Shown here in pieces: positions 42,508-52,434 of a stretch of 64,000 bases of DNA. Position numbers and translations under genes: made by a program. Under the pieces are notes generated by a model. It was not told where the DNA came from, did no database searches, and saw nothing but the letters and a program-made list of their open reading frames with translations. Source of the DNA: Thermus tengchongensis (GTDB lineage: Bacteria; Deinococcota; Deinococci; Deinococcales; Thermaceae); NCBI RefSeq assembly GCF_021462405.1, contig NZ_JAKEDU010000002.1, positions 248,001 through 312,000 of the forward strand, read 5' to 3'. Each line of letters starts with the position of its first letter. Within the stretch, counting starts at the first letter, position 1.

Positions 42508-45500
42508 GGACAGGCGATGCTCTTCCCCGGCCATCAACCTCAGGAAGGCCGCCACCACCTCGGGGTCAAACTGCTGGCCTCCTTGCTCCTCTATGTAGGC
42601 CAGGGCCTTTTCCCTGGACCAAGCCTTCCGGTAAGGGCGGTCGGAGGTCAGGGCGTCGTACACGTCCACCACGGCGAAGATGCGGGCGGCAAGGGGGATC
42701 TCCTGCCCCTTTAGCCCCCTGGGGTAGCCCAAGCCGTCCCAGCGCTCGTGGTGGGCGTAGGGGATCTCCAGGGCCTTTTTGAGGAAGGGGATGCCGGAAA
42801 GCCACTCGTAAGCGTAGACGGGGTGCTTCTTCATGATGGTCCACTCCTCCTCGGTGAGGGGGCCGGGCTTGAGGAGGATGGCGTCGGGGATGGCCAGCTT
42901 GCCCACGTCGTGGAGGATGGCCCCCCGCCGGATGTCGTCCAGGTCCTCCTCGGGCACCCCCAGGGCGCGGGCGAGGCGCAGGGTGAGCTCCGTGACCCGC
43001 TCGGTGTGGCCGGCGGTTTCCTGGTCGCGGAGCTCCACCGCCTTGGCCCAGCCCCAGAGGGTGAGGTCGTAGGCGGCCTCCAGCTCCCGCTGGCTTTTGA
43101 GGAGTTCTTGGAAGGTCAGGGCGTTGTCCAAGGCGATGGCCCCCTGGGCCGCCAGGGCCTCCAGGAACTCCTCGTCCTCGGGGGAGAGGTCCCAGGGCCT
43201 GCGGGTGAAGACGGCCAGCACCCCAAGGAGCTTTCCCTTGGCGAAAAGGGGGTAGGCCTTCTCCGCCAGGAAGCCTTCCTTCCGGGTGAGCTCGGGGTTG
43301 GACCCGGGGTCCTGGGCGAGGTTGGGGACGAAGACGGGCTCGCCGGAGAGGGCCGCCTGCCCGATGTGGCCCTGGCCCAGGAGGAAGCGCTGGGGAGCCG
43401 CCCTCTTGGGGGCGAGAAAGCCCCGAAGGGCCTTGAGCTCCAGCGCTCTTTCCGGGGGTTCGTAGAGGAAGAGGGCGGCGGCGTCTAGGGGGAGGCGCAT
43501 CACCTGATCCAAGAGGACCTCGAGGCTCGGCCCCAGGTCCAAGGAGGCCAGGATGGCCTGGTCCAGAAGGCGCAGGGCCTCCAAGTGCTCCACCCGCTTG
43601 GCGAGCTTCCGGCGGAGGCTTGCCCGGCGCACCGCGTTGCTGATGACCTCAGCAACCAGGAGCGCCCGGTCCACGTCGCCGGGGGTGGGGGTGCGGGGGT
43701 GGGGCCAGGCCAGGGTGAGGGCGCCCACGGGCTCTTTGCCCGCCAGCAGGGGGATCACCGCCCCGCTCCAGCCTTCAGGAATGAGGGACTTGACACCCGG
43801 GCGCACCCGCGGGTCGCGCTTCAGGTCCTGGCTCACCACCACCTGGCCCTGCAGAGCGAGGCTCACCAGGCTGGGCTCGCCCAGGGTGGGGGGTACCGGG
43901 AGGTCTTTGGCCCAGCCCCGGCTGGCCGCCTCTTCCAAGCGGCCCGTGTCCGTGTCGTAGAGGAGGATGCTTCCTACTGGGGCCTCCAGGACGGCTAGGG
44001 CGGCGTCCAGGGCGTGTTCCAGCATCTCTTTGACGTTTTCGCTTTGGCGCAGGGCCAGGCTTACCCGGGCGAAGGCTTCCAGGGAAAGCTCCCGCTCCTT
44101 GGCCTTGGTGATGTCCAGGCCCACCCCCAGGATGGCGGGCTGGCCCCCCACCTCCACGCGGGCGGCGGCGTAGTCCAGCCAGCGCACCTCCCCTCCCTTG
44201 GTGACGATGCGGAAGGGGTAGCGGCTTGGGGGGTTTTCTCCCCGCATGCGGGCCAGGCCCCTTTGCCGTACCATTTCCCGGTCGGCGGGGTGGACGAACT
44301 CCCAGATGGGACGGGCTTGGAGCTCCTCCAGGGTGTAGTCGGTGAGGCGCAGGGCCTCTTGGTTGGCGAAGGTAAGGCGCTCCTCTTGCCACATCAGGAT
44401 GAGGGCGGGAGCGGTTTCCGCCAGGGTGCGGAAGAGGGCCTCGGACTCGCGCAGGGCTCTTTCCCGGGCCTTTTCCTCGGTCACGTCCCGCTTGATGGCG
44501 ATGAAGTGGCGTATTTCGCCGTTTTCCCGCACCGGGGTGATGGTCATCCGCTCGGTGTAGAGGGTGCCGTCCTTGCGGCGGTTGACCAGCTCCCCCTCCC
44601 AGACCTGGCCAGAGAGGATGGTGTCCCAGAGGCTTTTGTAGAAGGTTGGGTCGTGCACTCCCGACTTCAGGATGCGGGGGTTCTTGCCGATGGCCTCCTC
44701 TGGCGTGTAGCCGGTGAGCCGGGTGAAGGCGGGGTTCACCCACTCGATGCGGCCCATGCGGTCGGTGAGGACCACGGCTTCGTGGGCGGCCTCGAGGGCT
44801 TCCTGCAAGAGCTTGCGGGTGGCCTCGGCTTTTAGCTTCTCCGTCACGTCCAGGGCCACCGCCAAGACGGCGGGCCGGCCCCCATAGTCCAGGGTGTGGG
44901 AGAAGATCTCCACCTGGATTTCCCTTCCGTCCTTGAGGCGGTGGGTCCAGGGTCCAGAGCGCTGTAGGGGGGGTCTTTCCCTCGCCAAGTCCTCCAGGAG
45001 GCGCAAGTGCTCCCTTTCCGGGCAGATCTCCAGGAGGGTCATGGAGAGGAACTCCTCCCGGGTGTACCCGTATTGCTCCATGGCCGCCTGGTTGACTTCC
45101 AGGAAGCGGTAGGTTTCCCGGTCGTAGACCCACATGGGCAGGGGATGGGCTTGGAAAAGAAGCCGGAAGCGTTCTTCCGCCTCCAAGGTTTCCGTGACGT
45201 CCATCCCATAGCCGGTGAGGAGGCGGCTGTGGGGGTCGTAGACCAGGGTGTCCCGCAGCCAGACCCAGCACTCTTTTTGCCCATGCCAGAAGCGGTAGGT
45301 GACGCTGCACACCCTTCCGGGATGGGCCACGGCTTCCCGGCAGACCTCCTGGGCCTTTCCTCGGTCCTCCGGGTGCACCTTGGCGTAGAAGGCCTCTGGG
45401 TCCTGAGCCAGCTCCTGGGGAGCGTACCCCAGGAGGCGCTCCCCTTGCGGGGAAGCGTAAAGCAAGGGGAGCCAGGCGGGGTCGGCGCCTTCGGGCACCC

Positions 45501-46164
45501 GGGCTTGGAAGACCCTACCGGGTAGGGCTTCTAAAAGTCCTTGGAGCCGGGCCCGCTCCTCTTCCAGCTCGCTTTCGTCCCTGACGTTCAAGACGATGCC
45601 TTCCACCGCCGGGTCGCCGAGGAGGTTCCGCCCCCAAACCCGGACCTGTCGCACCTGGCCCCATGCGTCCAGCAGGCGGAAGCTGTACTCGCGCACCGCT
45701 TCCGGATGGCGCCGTAGATCCTCCAGCACCGCCTCGGCGTAGATGCGATCCTCAGGATGGAGGAAGTCCAGGGCGAAGATGGGGGCTTGGGTGTAGCCCA
45801 AAGGGTCGTACCCCAGCACCTGGCCCACGTTGGGGGAGGCGTAGACGATGCGTCCTGCATTGTCCAGCACGAAGATCAGCTCGCGGCTGTTTTCCACCAG
45901 GGCCCGGAAGCGCCGCTCCGAGGCGGCTAGAGCCTGGGAGGCCCGCCTTTGGCTGGCTTCCCAGCGCTGTGCCAAGAGGTAGACCAGGGTGGAGGAAAGG
46001 AGAACGAAGACCAAGCCCTTGCCCGTCTGCCAGCGGGTAAGCTCTTCGGCGACGGGGAAGAGGAGGAGGAAGAGCCGATCGCTGGCCAGGATCCAGGCCA
46101 GGGAAAAGGCGGCGTAAGCCAAGGCGATTTTCCAGGATGCGCTCGGGCCCACGCTCCTTTCCAT
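42505..46164 (-). CDS. Membrane PAS-GAF sensor with HD-GYP cyclic-di-GMP phosphodiesterase domain
   Basis: The 1219-residue protein has two N-terminal membrane helices (about 12-66), five PAS-type domains (starting near 80, 210, 333, 455 and 580), two GAF domains (about 700-850 and 860-1010) and a C-terminal HD-GYP domain with HTERVTELT, ILHDVGKLAIPD and HHERWDGLGYPRGL intact. HD-GYP enzymes hydrolyse c-di-GMP to GMP or pGpG. The many PAS/GAF units imply several input signals, perhaps redox or ligand. It is the last gene of a set of three c-di-GMP genes on this strand, 24 bases after the previous stop. Confidence 0.9.
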   Translation of the reverse strand: MERSVGPSASWKIALAYAAFSLAWILASDRLFLLLFPVAEELTRWQTGKGLVFVLLSSTLVYLLAQRWEASQRRASQALAASERRFRALVENSRELIFVLDNAGRIVYASPNVGQVLGYDPLGYTQAPIFALDFLHPEDRIYAEAVLEDLRRHPEAVREYSFRLLDAWGQVRQVRVWGRNLLGDPAVEGIVLNVRDESELEEERARLQGLLEALPGRVFQARVPEGADPAWLPLLYASPQGERLLGYAPQELAQDPEAFYAKVHPEDRGKAQEVCREAVAHPGRVCSVTYRFWHGQKECWVWLRDTLVYDPHSRLLTGYGMDVTETLEAEERFRLLFQAHPLPMWVYDRETYRFLEVNQAAMEQYGYTREEFLSMTLLEICPEREHLRLLEDLARERPPLQRSGPWTHRLKDGREIQVEIFSHTLDYGGRPAVLAVALDVTEKLKAEATRKLLQEALEAAHEAVVLTDRMGRIEWVNPAFTRLTGYTPEEAIGKNPRILKSGVHDPTFYKSLWDTILSGQVWEGELVNRRKDGTLYTERMTITPVRENGEIRHFIAIKRDVTEEKARERALRESEALFRTLAETAPALILMWQEERLTFANQEALRLTDYTLEELQARPIWEFVHPADREMVRQRGLARMRGENPPSRYPFRIVTKGGEVRWLDYAAARVEVGGQPAILGVGLDITKAKERELSLEAFARVSLALRQSENVKEMLEHALDAALAVLEAPVGSILLYDTDTGRLEEAASRGWAKDLPVPPTLGEPSLVSLALQGQVVVSQDLKRDPRVRPGVKSLIPEGWSGAVIPLLAGKEPVGALTLAWPHPRTPTPGDVDRALLVAEVISNAVRRASLRRKLAKRVEHLEALRLLDQAILASLDLGPSLEVLLDQVMRLPLDAAALFLYEPPERALELKALRGFLAPKRAAPQRFLLGQGHIGQAALSGEPVFVPNLAQDPGSNPELTRKEGFLAEKAYPLFAKGKLLGVLAVFTRRPWDLSPEDEEFLEALAAQGAIALDNALTFQELLKSQRELEAAYDLTLWGWAKAVELRDQETAGHTERVTELTLRLARALGVPEEDLDDIRRGAILHDVGKLAIPDAILLKPGPLTEEEWTIMKKHPVYAYEWLSGIPFLKKALEIPYAHHERWDGLGYPRGLKGQEIPLAARIFAVVDVYDALTSDRPYRKAWSREKALAYIEEQGGQQFDPEVVAAFLRLMAGEEHRLS

Positions 46165-46188
46165 TCTATGCGGCTTCTCTATGCGGCT

Positions 46189-48762
46189 TCAGAGACGTAG
46201 GGGTTCTGGTTTGCCCCAGAGGTAGCCTTGGCCCAAGGGGAAGCCCAGGTTTCGCAGGTAGGCCAGGGTGGCCTGGTCCTCTATCCCTTCCGCAATGGCC
46301 TCCAGCCCCAAGGCTTTGGCCAGGGCCAAGACGGCGGCCACCAGCCGGGCGGCGGGGCCCTGGGGGTTGGGCGGGGCCCCGAGGCGACGGGTGAAGGCCT
46401 GGCCCAGCTTGACCCCCTGCACGGGAAGCTCGGCTAGCCGCTCCAGGCTGGAGTAACCCGAGCCGAAGTCGTCCAGGTAGATCCCCACCCCCAGGTGCCG
46501 GAGGGCCTCGAGGGCCCGGGTGGCGTCGCGCCCCCGCTCGTCGGGGATCAGGGAGCTTTCGGTCACCTCCAGGACCAGGCGGTCTGGGGGGCAGCCGGTT
46601 TCCTCCAGGACCTCCGCCACCCGGAAGGCGTAGGTGGGGTCCAGAAGCTCCTGGGGGCTGACGTTCACATGCACCCTGAGGCCGTGGCGGCGTTGCTCCT
46701 CGCCGGCGTGGCGGAGGACCCACTGCCCCAGCTGGCCCATGAGCCGGTGCCTTTCCGCCAGGGGGACGAGCTCGGAAGGGGGAGCCAGGCGCCAGCGGAG
46801 CAGGGCCTCCAGGGCCACGCTTCTGCCCGTGGCCAGGTCCACGATGGGCTGGTAGACCAGCCAGAGGCCTTCGCCCCCTTCCAAGTCCTCCCGCAAGGCT
46901 TCCAGGAGATGGATTTCCCGGCGTAGGGCCTCCTGGAGGTGGGGCTCAAAGAAGGCCAGGCGGTCCTTGCCTTCCCCCTTGGCCCGGTACAGGGCCAGGT
47001 CGGCCCGTTGCAGGAGCTCGCCGGGGGAAAGCCCCGGCTCCCCTAAGGCGATGCCCACCGAGGTGGAGAGGTGGTAGACCCGCTCTCCCACGGGGCAAGG
47101 CAGGCGGGCCACTTCCAAAAGCCTTTCGGCTACGGCGACGGCCTCCTTGGCCTCCCTGAGGCCGGTGAGGAGCACCAGGAACTCGTCTCCCCCCTGCCGG
47201 GCCACCAGGTCCCGGGGGCGGAGGGCGGCCCGGAAGCGAGCGGCCATGACCCGGATCACCTCGTCCCCGGCGGCGTGACCTTCCAGGTCGTTCACCAGCT
47301 TGAGCCCGTCCAGGTCCAGGTACAAGACCGCCAGGTTACGCCCCTCTTCCCGGAGGGCTTGGGCAAGCTTTTCCAGGAAGAAGAGGCGGTTGGGAAGGCC
47401 GGTGAGGGGGTCGTGGTAGGCCAGGTGCTGGAGCCTCCCCTCCAGCTCCAGCCTGCGGAGGAGTAGGCCCAGTTGGCTGGCGAAGGCCTGGGCCAGCTCC
47501 AGGTCCAAGGGGGTAAAGGCGTCCTCCCGCTCAAAGTTGTCCAAGTATAAAAAGGCCTTCCGCTCCCCGGCCAGGTACACGGGCACCGAGAGGATGGCCT
47601 GGATCTCCTTCACCCTCCCCGCTTCCTCCATGACCCGCCGCCTCTTCTCGTCCAGCCGGGCGTTGAAGCGCTCCAGGTCCTTCCGGGTAAATACCTGGGC
47701 TTCGCTGTGCCCGGTGAGAGAAAGGGGCTCTTCGGGGCGCAGGCGCACCTGGCGCAGGGCCTCGAGGTCGTACCCTTTGGCCGCCACAAAGTGGTAGCAA
47801 CCGTCTTCCATCAGCACGGTGACGCTGCCCGCCTGGGCGGCGGGGATGGTGTCCAGGGCGGCCTCGAGGATGAGCCCAAAGATGGAGTCGGAAAGCCCCT
47901 CGGCCATGAGGGTTTCGTAGACCCTCAGGAGGTTTTTGCGGAAGGCGCTCCAGCGGTTTTCCCGCGCCTGGGCCTCCTCCCTTTCCGTCACGTCCAGCCC
48001 CAGGGCCAGGACCTCCAGCACCCCCTGTCCGGGTCCGGGCACGGCCAGGAGGTGCCACTCCACCACCTCCTTTTCCCGGAGGATGTGGAGGCGGGGCCGG
48101 CCGGGTTGGGCTAGGGCTTCGGCCACGGGGAGGCTGAGCCCCTGGGGGAAAGCGGCCCGCAGGGCAGGGTTGGCATAGCGGAGGTGGCCTTCCTTGTCCA
48201 GCCGGGCCACATAAAGAGGGGAGGCTTCCAACAGGCCCTGGAGCCATCGGTTTCGTTCCCAAAGCTCCAGGGTGCGGGCTAAGGCCTCGGCCACGGCCCG
48301 GAGAAAGGCTTCCTCCTCCCCGCTGAAGCGCCTTTCCCGCTGGCAGTCGTCCACCCCCAGGAAGCCCCAAAGCTGGCCCTCCACCCCGATGGGCACCACC
48401 AAAAGGCTCTGGATCTCCTGGGCCTCCAGGAGGGGTTTTTCCTCCTCAGGGAAAGAGGCCACGGGCCCCGCCACCGCCTGGTCCTTCAGGAAGCGCTCCA
48501 GCCAGCGCCCGTAGCCCGCTTCCCGGAGGGGCAGGTTCTGCAGGGCGGGGTTCTGGATCTGGGGGCTGGTGCCGGGGCCCGCCCACTCGGCCAGCTGGCT
48601 GGCGTACCAGACGCCGTGGCGCTCCTCGAGGCGGAAGAGGTAGGCGCGGTGCGTGGAAAGGGCCAGGGCCACCTGTTCCAGCGCATCCCCAAGCCCCTCG
48701 AGCCCCCGGCGGAGCAGGGGGAAAAGGGCTTGCGAGAGGGCTAGACCCCAGTTGCCCTTCAT
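46189..48762 (-). CDS. GAF/PAS sensor with GGDEF and EAL domains
   Basis: The 857-residue protein has GAF (about 15-165), PAS-like (about 170-270), GAF (about 275-440), GGDEF (about 445-600) and EAL (about 610-850) domains. RQGGDEF has an intact active site and an upstream RPRD inhibitory I-site. The EAL domain keeps VALEALLRW, HVNVSPQE, EVTESS, DDFGSGYSSL and AEGIED; the usual KxD motif is VKLG. It could both make and break c-di-GMP; which dominates is unknown. No membrane helix, so cytoplasmic. Confidence 0.9.
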   Translation of the reverse strand: MKGNWGLALSQALFPLLRRGLEGLGDALEQVALALSTHRAYLFRLEERHGVWYASQLAEWAGPGTSPQIQNPALQNLPLREAGYGRWLERFLKDQAVAGPVASFPEEEKPLLEAQEIQSLLVVPIGVEGQLWGFLGVDDCQRERRFSGEEEAFLRAVAEALARTLELWERNRWLQGLLEASPLYVARLDKEGHLRYANPALRAAFPQGLSLPVAEALAQPGRPRLHILREKEVVEWHLLAVPGPGQGVLEVLALGLDVTEREEAQARENRWSAFRKNLLRVYETLMAEGLSDSIFGLILEAALDTIPAAQAGSVTVLMEDGCYHFVAAKGYDLEALRQVRLRPEEPLSLTGHSEAQVFTRKDLERFNARLDEKRRRVMEEAGRVKEIQAILSVPVYLAGERKAFLYLDNFEREDAFTPLDLELAQAFASQLGLLLRRLELEGRLQHLAYHDPLTGLPNRLFFLEKLAQALREEGRNLAVLYLDLDGLKLVNDLEGHAAGDEVIRVMAARFRAALRPRDLVARQGGDEFLVLLTGLREAKEAVAVAERLLEVARLPCPVGERVYHLSTSVGIALGEPGLSPGELLQRADLALYRAKGEGKDRLAFFEPHLQEALRREIHLLEALREDLEGGEGLWLVYQPIVDLATGRSVALEALLRWRLAPPSELVPLAERHRLMGQLGQWVLRHAGEEQRRHGLRVHVNVSPQELLDPTYAFRVAEVLEETGCPPDRLVLEVTESSLIPDERGRDATRALEALRHLGVGIYLDDFGSGYSSLERLAELPVQGVKLGQAFTRRLGAPPNPQGPAARLVAAVLALAKALGLEAIAEGIEDQATLAYLRNLGFPLGQGYLWGKPEPLRL

Positions 48763-48801
48763 GGCTAGGCCCGCTCCAGTATACCCCTTTCTGGCAAGGG
48801 T

Positions 48802-51042
48802 TCAAGCGGCCACCACCTGTCCCCGCGCCTTGGCCTCGTACATGCGGGTATCGGCGGCGGAGAGGAGGGCATCTGGGCTGGTTCCATCTTCTGGGTAGGT
48901 GGCCACCCCGATGTTCACCCCCAGGCAGAGCCCTTCAAAGCAGAGATCCTGGATGGCCTGGGCGTAGCGGAAGGCGGCGGCAATGGCCCCGTTTTTGGGG
49001 GTGTGGGGAAAAAGGGCGGCGAACTCGTCCCCGCCCCAGCGGAAGAGGCGGTCCCCATTGCGCCGTTCCCTTCCAAGGGCTTTGGCCACCTGGATCAAGG
49101 CTAGGTCGCCCACCGCGTGGCCCAGGCGGTCGTTCACCTGCTTAAAGCCCTTTAGGTCCAAGACCGCCAGGGAAAGCGGGTAGCCGTAGCGCTCGGCCCG
49201 CTTTAGCTCCTCTTGGAAGAAGCGGTCAAAGGCCCGGCGGTTGGCCAGCCCCGTGAGGGGGTCGGTGAGGGCGGCTTCCTCCAAGAGGTGGCGGGTGCGC
49301 GCCTCGTGGAGCAAGGTGGCGAGGGGGGCGGCGAAGAAGCGGGCGGCCTCCAGGGAGTCTTCCCCGAAGGCCCTTGGGTCGTGCAGGTTGTCCAGGTTGA
49401 GGTAGGCCAGGACCTCACCTTTGTAAGGGATGGGCAGGCACAGGTTGGCCTGGATCTCCCGGGCCCGGCCTGCTTGGTCAATGACCTCTTCCGGAGCTGT
49501 CTGATGGCTGATCTCTACGATAGGGCGTTCTTCCACGCTCATGGTACGGGGCTCTCCAAGGAGCGCCCTTTCCAGCGGGTGACCGTACCAAAGGAGCATG
49601 GCCTCGGGGGTGAAGCGAATGGCTTGTAGCCCTTCCAGATCATAGCCCACCGCTGCCTTGAAGCGGTAGGCGCCCTCCTCCAGCACCAAGAGGCTTCCCG
49701 CTTCCGCCCCGGGCACCTGACGGATGGCCTCCTCCAAAAGGGGCTGGTAGAGGTCCTCAGGGGGCCTTTGCAGGAGGTTAAGGAAGAGCCCGTTCACCGC
49801 CTGGTGGCGGTGCTTTTCCGTAAGCCGCTCCAAGCCAAGGCCCAGGGTGCGGCTAAAAAGGAGGAGAAGCTCCACCTCCGCCTTGCGCCAAAGCCGCTCC
49901 TCTTTTTGCCCCAGGACCAGCACCCTTCGGCTCCGGGGCGCGCCTGGGGAGAGCACGGGCAAAGCGGCGAAGGTGCGCCAGCCCAGGGCCTTGAGGGCGG
50001 GCACCACCCGGTTCTCCTCCGCATAGCGGGCGGTGAACACCGGGCTTTGGGTCTCGTACACCTGCCAGGCCAGGCCCACGCCGTAGGGCAGGCCCTCCTT
50101 CAGCACCTGGAGGAGGGAGGGCTCCTCCACCCCCTGGTAGGCCAAGGCTTCCATGCGCCCACCCCGCGCCTCCCAAAGGGTGCCCGAGGGTAGCCCCAAG
50201 GAGCCGAGGAGAAGGGCCAAGGCCTTGGCCCCCGCCTCCTCCAGGGTAGCAGCGCTTTGCAGGCGTTCCGAGAGTTCAGCGATGAGCCTGCGCTCCTCCA
50301 GGTCGGCCAGGCGGGAGAGCTGCAGGCTCACCGCCTGGGCGAAGCGGAAAAGCCCCTCCACCTCCTCGGGGGGGAAGGGCCGGTTCCGCTCCAGGTTGAG
50401 CACGGCCACCACCTCGCCCCTTTCCTCGAGGGGCAGGGCCAGCTCTGCCAGGGTCTTCAGGCCCGGGGCCGGGATGTAGCCGGGCTCCTGGCCCACGTCG
50501 GGCACATACACGGGGCGCCCTTCCCGGAAGGCCCGGCCCATCACCCCGCTGGCGGGCACCTCCTTAAGGGAAAGGGGAGGGGTGCTTTCCAGGAGGCGGA
50601 AGCCTTGGGTGGTGGGCACCCAGACCCCCACGTGCCCCCCTTCCCCTAAGGCCGCTAGGCGTTCGGGAAGGGTTCGGAGGAGGGTTTCCCGGTCTGGGGC
50701 TTGCGGAAGGGCCTCGAGGGCCTCGGCCAGGAGCCTTTGGCTTCGGGCCAGCGCCTTGGCCCGGCGGTGAGCCCGCCGGAGGCTTTCCCCGATCCCGTGG
50801 GCCAGCCAGGCGGAAAGGAGGAGGAGGGCTAACGCCATGAGGCTAAAGCCGGGAAAGAGGAGGAGAAGCCCGGTGGAAAGGAAAGCCGCCAACAACCCCC
50901 AAGGGAACCCGTACATGCTGGCGGTGGCGGCGGTGAAGATCATGAACCAGGGGAGGATGTAGGGGTCGCTGTAACCCAGTCCCCCTGCCAAAAGGCCTAG
51001 AAGGATAGAACCCAGGGCAATCAGGGGATAGGGCAGGGGCAT
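48802..51042 (-). CDS. Membrane GAF sensor with GGDEF diguanylate cyclase domain
   Basis: The 746-residue protein has an N-terminal membrane region of four or five helices (about 1-90), three GAF-type domains (about 105-250, 255-410 and 415-570) and a C-terminal GGDEF domain (about 575-745). The active site RWGGDEF and the I-site RNGD five residues before it are intact, so it should make c-di-GMP with product inhibition. It follows hemY by 36 bases and is followed by the GGDEF-EAL gene after 39 bases. Confidence 0.9.
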   Translation of the reverse strand: MPLPYPLIALGSILLGLLAGGLGYSDPYILPWFMIFTAATASMYGFPWGLLAAFLSTGLLLLFPGFSLMALALLLLSAWLAHGIGESLRRAHRRAKALARSQRLLAEALEALPQAPDRETLLRTLPERLAALGEGGHVGVWVPTTQGFRLLESTPPLSLKEVPASGVMGRAFREGRPVYVPDVGQEPGYIPAPGLKTLAELALPLEERGEVVAVLNLERNRPFPPEEVEGLFRFAQAVSLQLSRLADLEERRLIAELSERLQSAATLEEAGAKALALLLGSLGLPSGTLWEARGGRMEALAYQGVEEPSLLQVLKEGLPYGVGLAWQVYETQSPVFTARYAEENRVVPALKALGWRTFAALPVLSPGAPRSRRVLVLGQKEERLWRKAEVELLLLFSRTLGLGLERLTEKHRHQAVNGLFLNLLQRPPEDLYQPLLEEAIRQVPGAEAGSLLVLEEGAYRFKAAVGYDLEGLQAIRFTPEAMLLWYGHPLERALLGEPRTMSVEERPIVEISHQTAPEEVIDQAGRAREIQANLCLPIPYKGEVLAYLNLDNLHDPRAFGEDSLEAARFFAAPLATLLHEARTRHLLEEAALTDPLTGLANRRAFDRFFQEELKRAERYGYPLSLAVLDLKGFKQVNDRLGHAVGDLALIQVAKALGRERRNGDRLFRWGGDEFAALFPHTPKNGAIAAAFRYAQAIQDLCFEGLCLGVNIGVATYPEDGTSPDALLSAADTRMYEAKARGQVVAA

Positions 51043-51078
51043 GTTTGGTTCATCCTAAGGGGTACTCCACCCCTTTGC

Positions 51079-52434
51079 CTAGGGGGTGGGGGCGAGGGCC
51101 AGGTAGCCCTGGGCCTTCTCCGCCGCCCTCTGCCCCGAGCGCACCACCTCGGGGAGGCCCACCCCTTGGAGGTAGTTCCCCGCCAGGAAGAGCCCAGGGG
51201 CCTTGAGGAGGGCCATCTCCAGCCGCTCGATGCGCTCCACATGCCCCACCCGGTAGGCGGGCATGCCCTCGGGGAAGCGGAAGACCCAGGTGCGCTCGGG
51301 CCGGACTTCCTTCCCCAGGAAGCGGCGAAGCTCCTCCAGGGCCACCCGGGCCAGCTCGGCCTCGGAAAGCCGGGCGGGCTCCCCGGAGAAGTACACCCGC
51401 ACCAGGGACCAGCCCTCTGGGGCCCTGCCTGGCCACTTCTGGTGGGTCCAGGTGAAGCCCCGGGCGCGGTACCCTTCCCCTTTGGCGATGAGGAGCCCGT
51501 GCCCCGCCACGGGGAGCTCCTCGGCGAAGGCCAGGCTCACCGTGGCCGCGGGGGTGTGGGGGATGCCCTTGAGGAGGGCCGTGGCCTCGGGAAGGAAGGG
51601 CCTGAGGAGGGCCGCCGCCTGGGGGGCGGGGGTGGCCAGAACCACCGCCTCGGCCTCCAGGACGCCTCTTGGGGTGTGGAGGCGGTAACCGCCCTTCAGG
51701 GCCTCCAGGCCCAGGACCGGGGTGGCGAGAAGGGCCTTTTCCTGCACCTCCTCGGCCAGCTTGCGGGTGAGGGCGGAAAGGCCCTCTTGGAAGGAGAAGA
51801 AAAGGCTTCCCCCCTCGCGGCTCCCCCGGGCCCTTCGGGCCCGCATGGCCCCCAGGAGGAGGCTCCGGTGTTTCCGCTCCAGCTCCAGGAGTTGGGGAAA
51901 GGCCGCCCGCATGGAAAGCTCCTCGGGCTCCCCCCCGTAGATGCCCCCCGCCAAGGGGGCCACCAGGGCGTTGAAGACCTCGAGGCCAAGCCGCCTTTCC
52001 ACGAACTCCCTTAGGCTTTCGTCCTCCTTGCCGCCGCGGGGCAGGAGGAGGTCGTAGAGGGCGCGGAGCTTGCCGGAAAGGGAGAGGAGAGGGGTGCGGG
52101 CAAGGCCCTTAAGGTCGCCGGGCACGATCTGCAAAAGCCCTTCCGGAAGGGGGTGGGCCTTGCCCTTGCGCAGGATGTAGGCGGCGGGCTTGGCGGGAAG
52201 GGTGCCGATGGGCTCGAGGCCGAAGCGCTCCCCTAGCTCCAGCACCTCCTTCTTGTAGCGCACGCTGGCGTCGGGGCCTCCCTCCACCAAAAAGCCCTCC
52301 TGGCGGTGGGTGCGCACCTTCCCCCCGAGCCTGGAGCTCCCCTCCAAGAGGAGGAAGTCCACCCCGGCGTCCTTCAGGGCAAGGGCGGCGGCAAGCCCCG
52401 CCCAGCCCCCGCCCACCACAACTACCTGAGCCAC
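51079..52434 (-). CDS. hemY: HemY-type protoporphyrinogen/coproporphyrinogen III oxidase
   Basis: The 451-residue FAD enzyme has a dinucleotide-binding motif at the N-terminus (VVVGGGWAGLAAALALKDAG), GGKVRTHRQEGFLVEGGPDA in part, and the C-terminal GLFLAGNYLQGVGLPEVVRSG. It oxidises coproporphyrinogen III or protoporphyrinogen IX during heme synthesis. In Gram-positive-like lineages HemY acts in the coproporphyrin-dependent route with HemH; which route applies here cannot be settled from this window. It overlaps hemH by 13 bases. Confidence 0.93.
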   Translation of the reverse strand: MAQVVVVGGGWAGLAAALALKDAGVDFLLLEGSSRLGGKVRTHRQEGFLVEGGPDASVRYKKEVLELGERFGLEPIGTLPAKPAAYILRKGKAHPLPEGLLQIVPGDLKGLARTPLLSLSGKLRALYDLLLPRGGKEDESLREFVERRLGLEVFNALVAPLAGGIYGGEPEELSMRAAFPQLLELERKHRSLLLGAMRARRARGSREGGSLFFSFQEGLSALTRKLAEEVQEKALLATPVLGLEALKGGYRLHTPRGVLEAEAVVLATPAPQAAALLRPFLPEATALLKGIPHTPAATVSLAFAEELPVAGHGLLIAKGEGYRARGFTWTHQKWPGRAPEGWSLVRVYFSGEPARLSEAELARVALEELRRFLGKEVRPERTWVFRFPEGMPAYRVGHVERIERLEMALLKAPGLFLAGNYLQGVGLPEVVRSGQRAAEKAQGYLALAPTP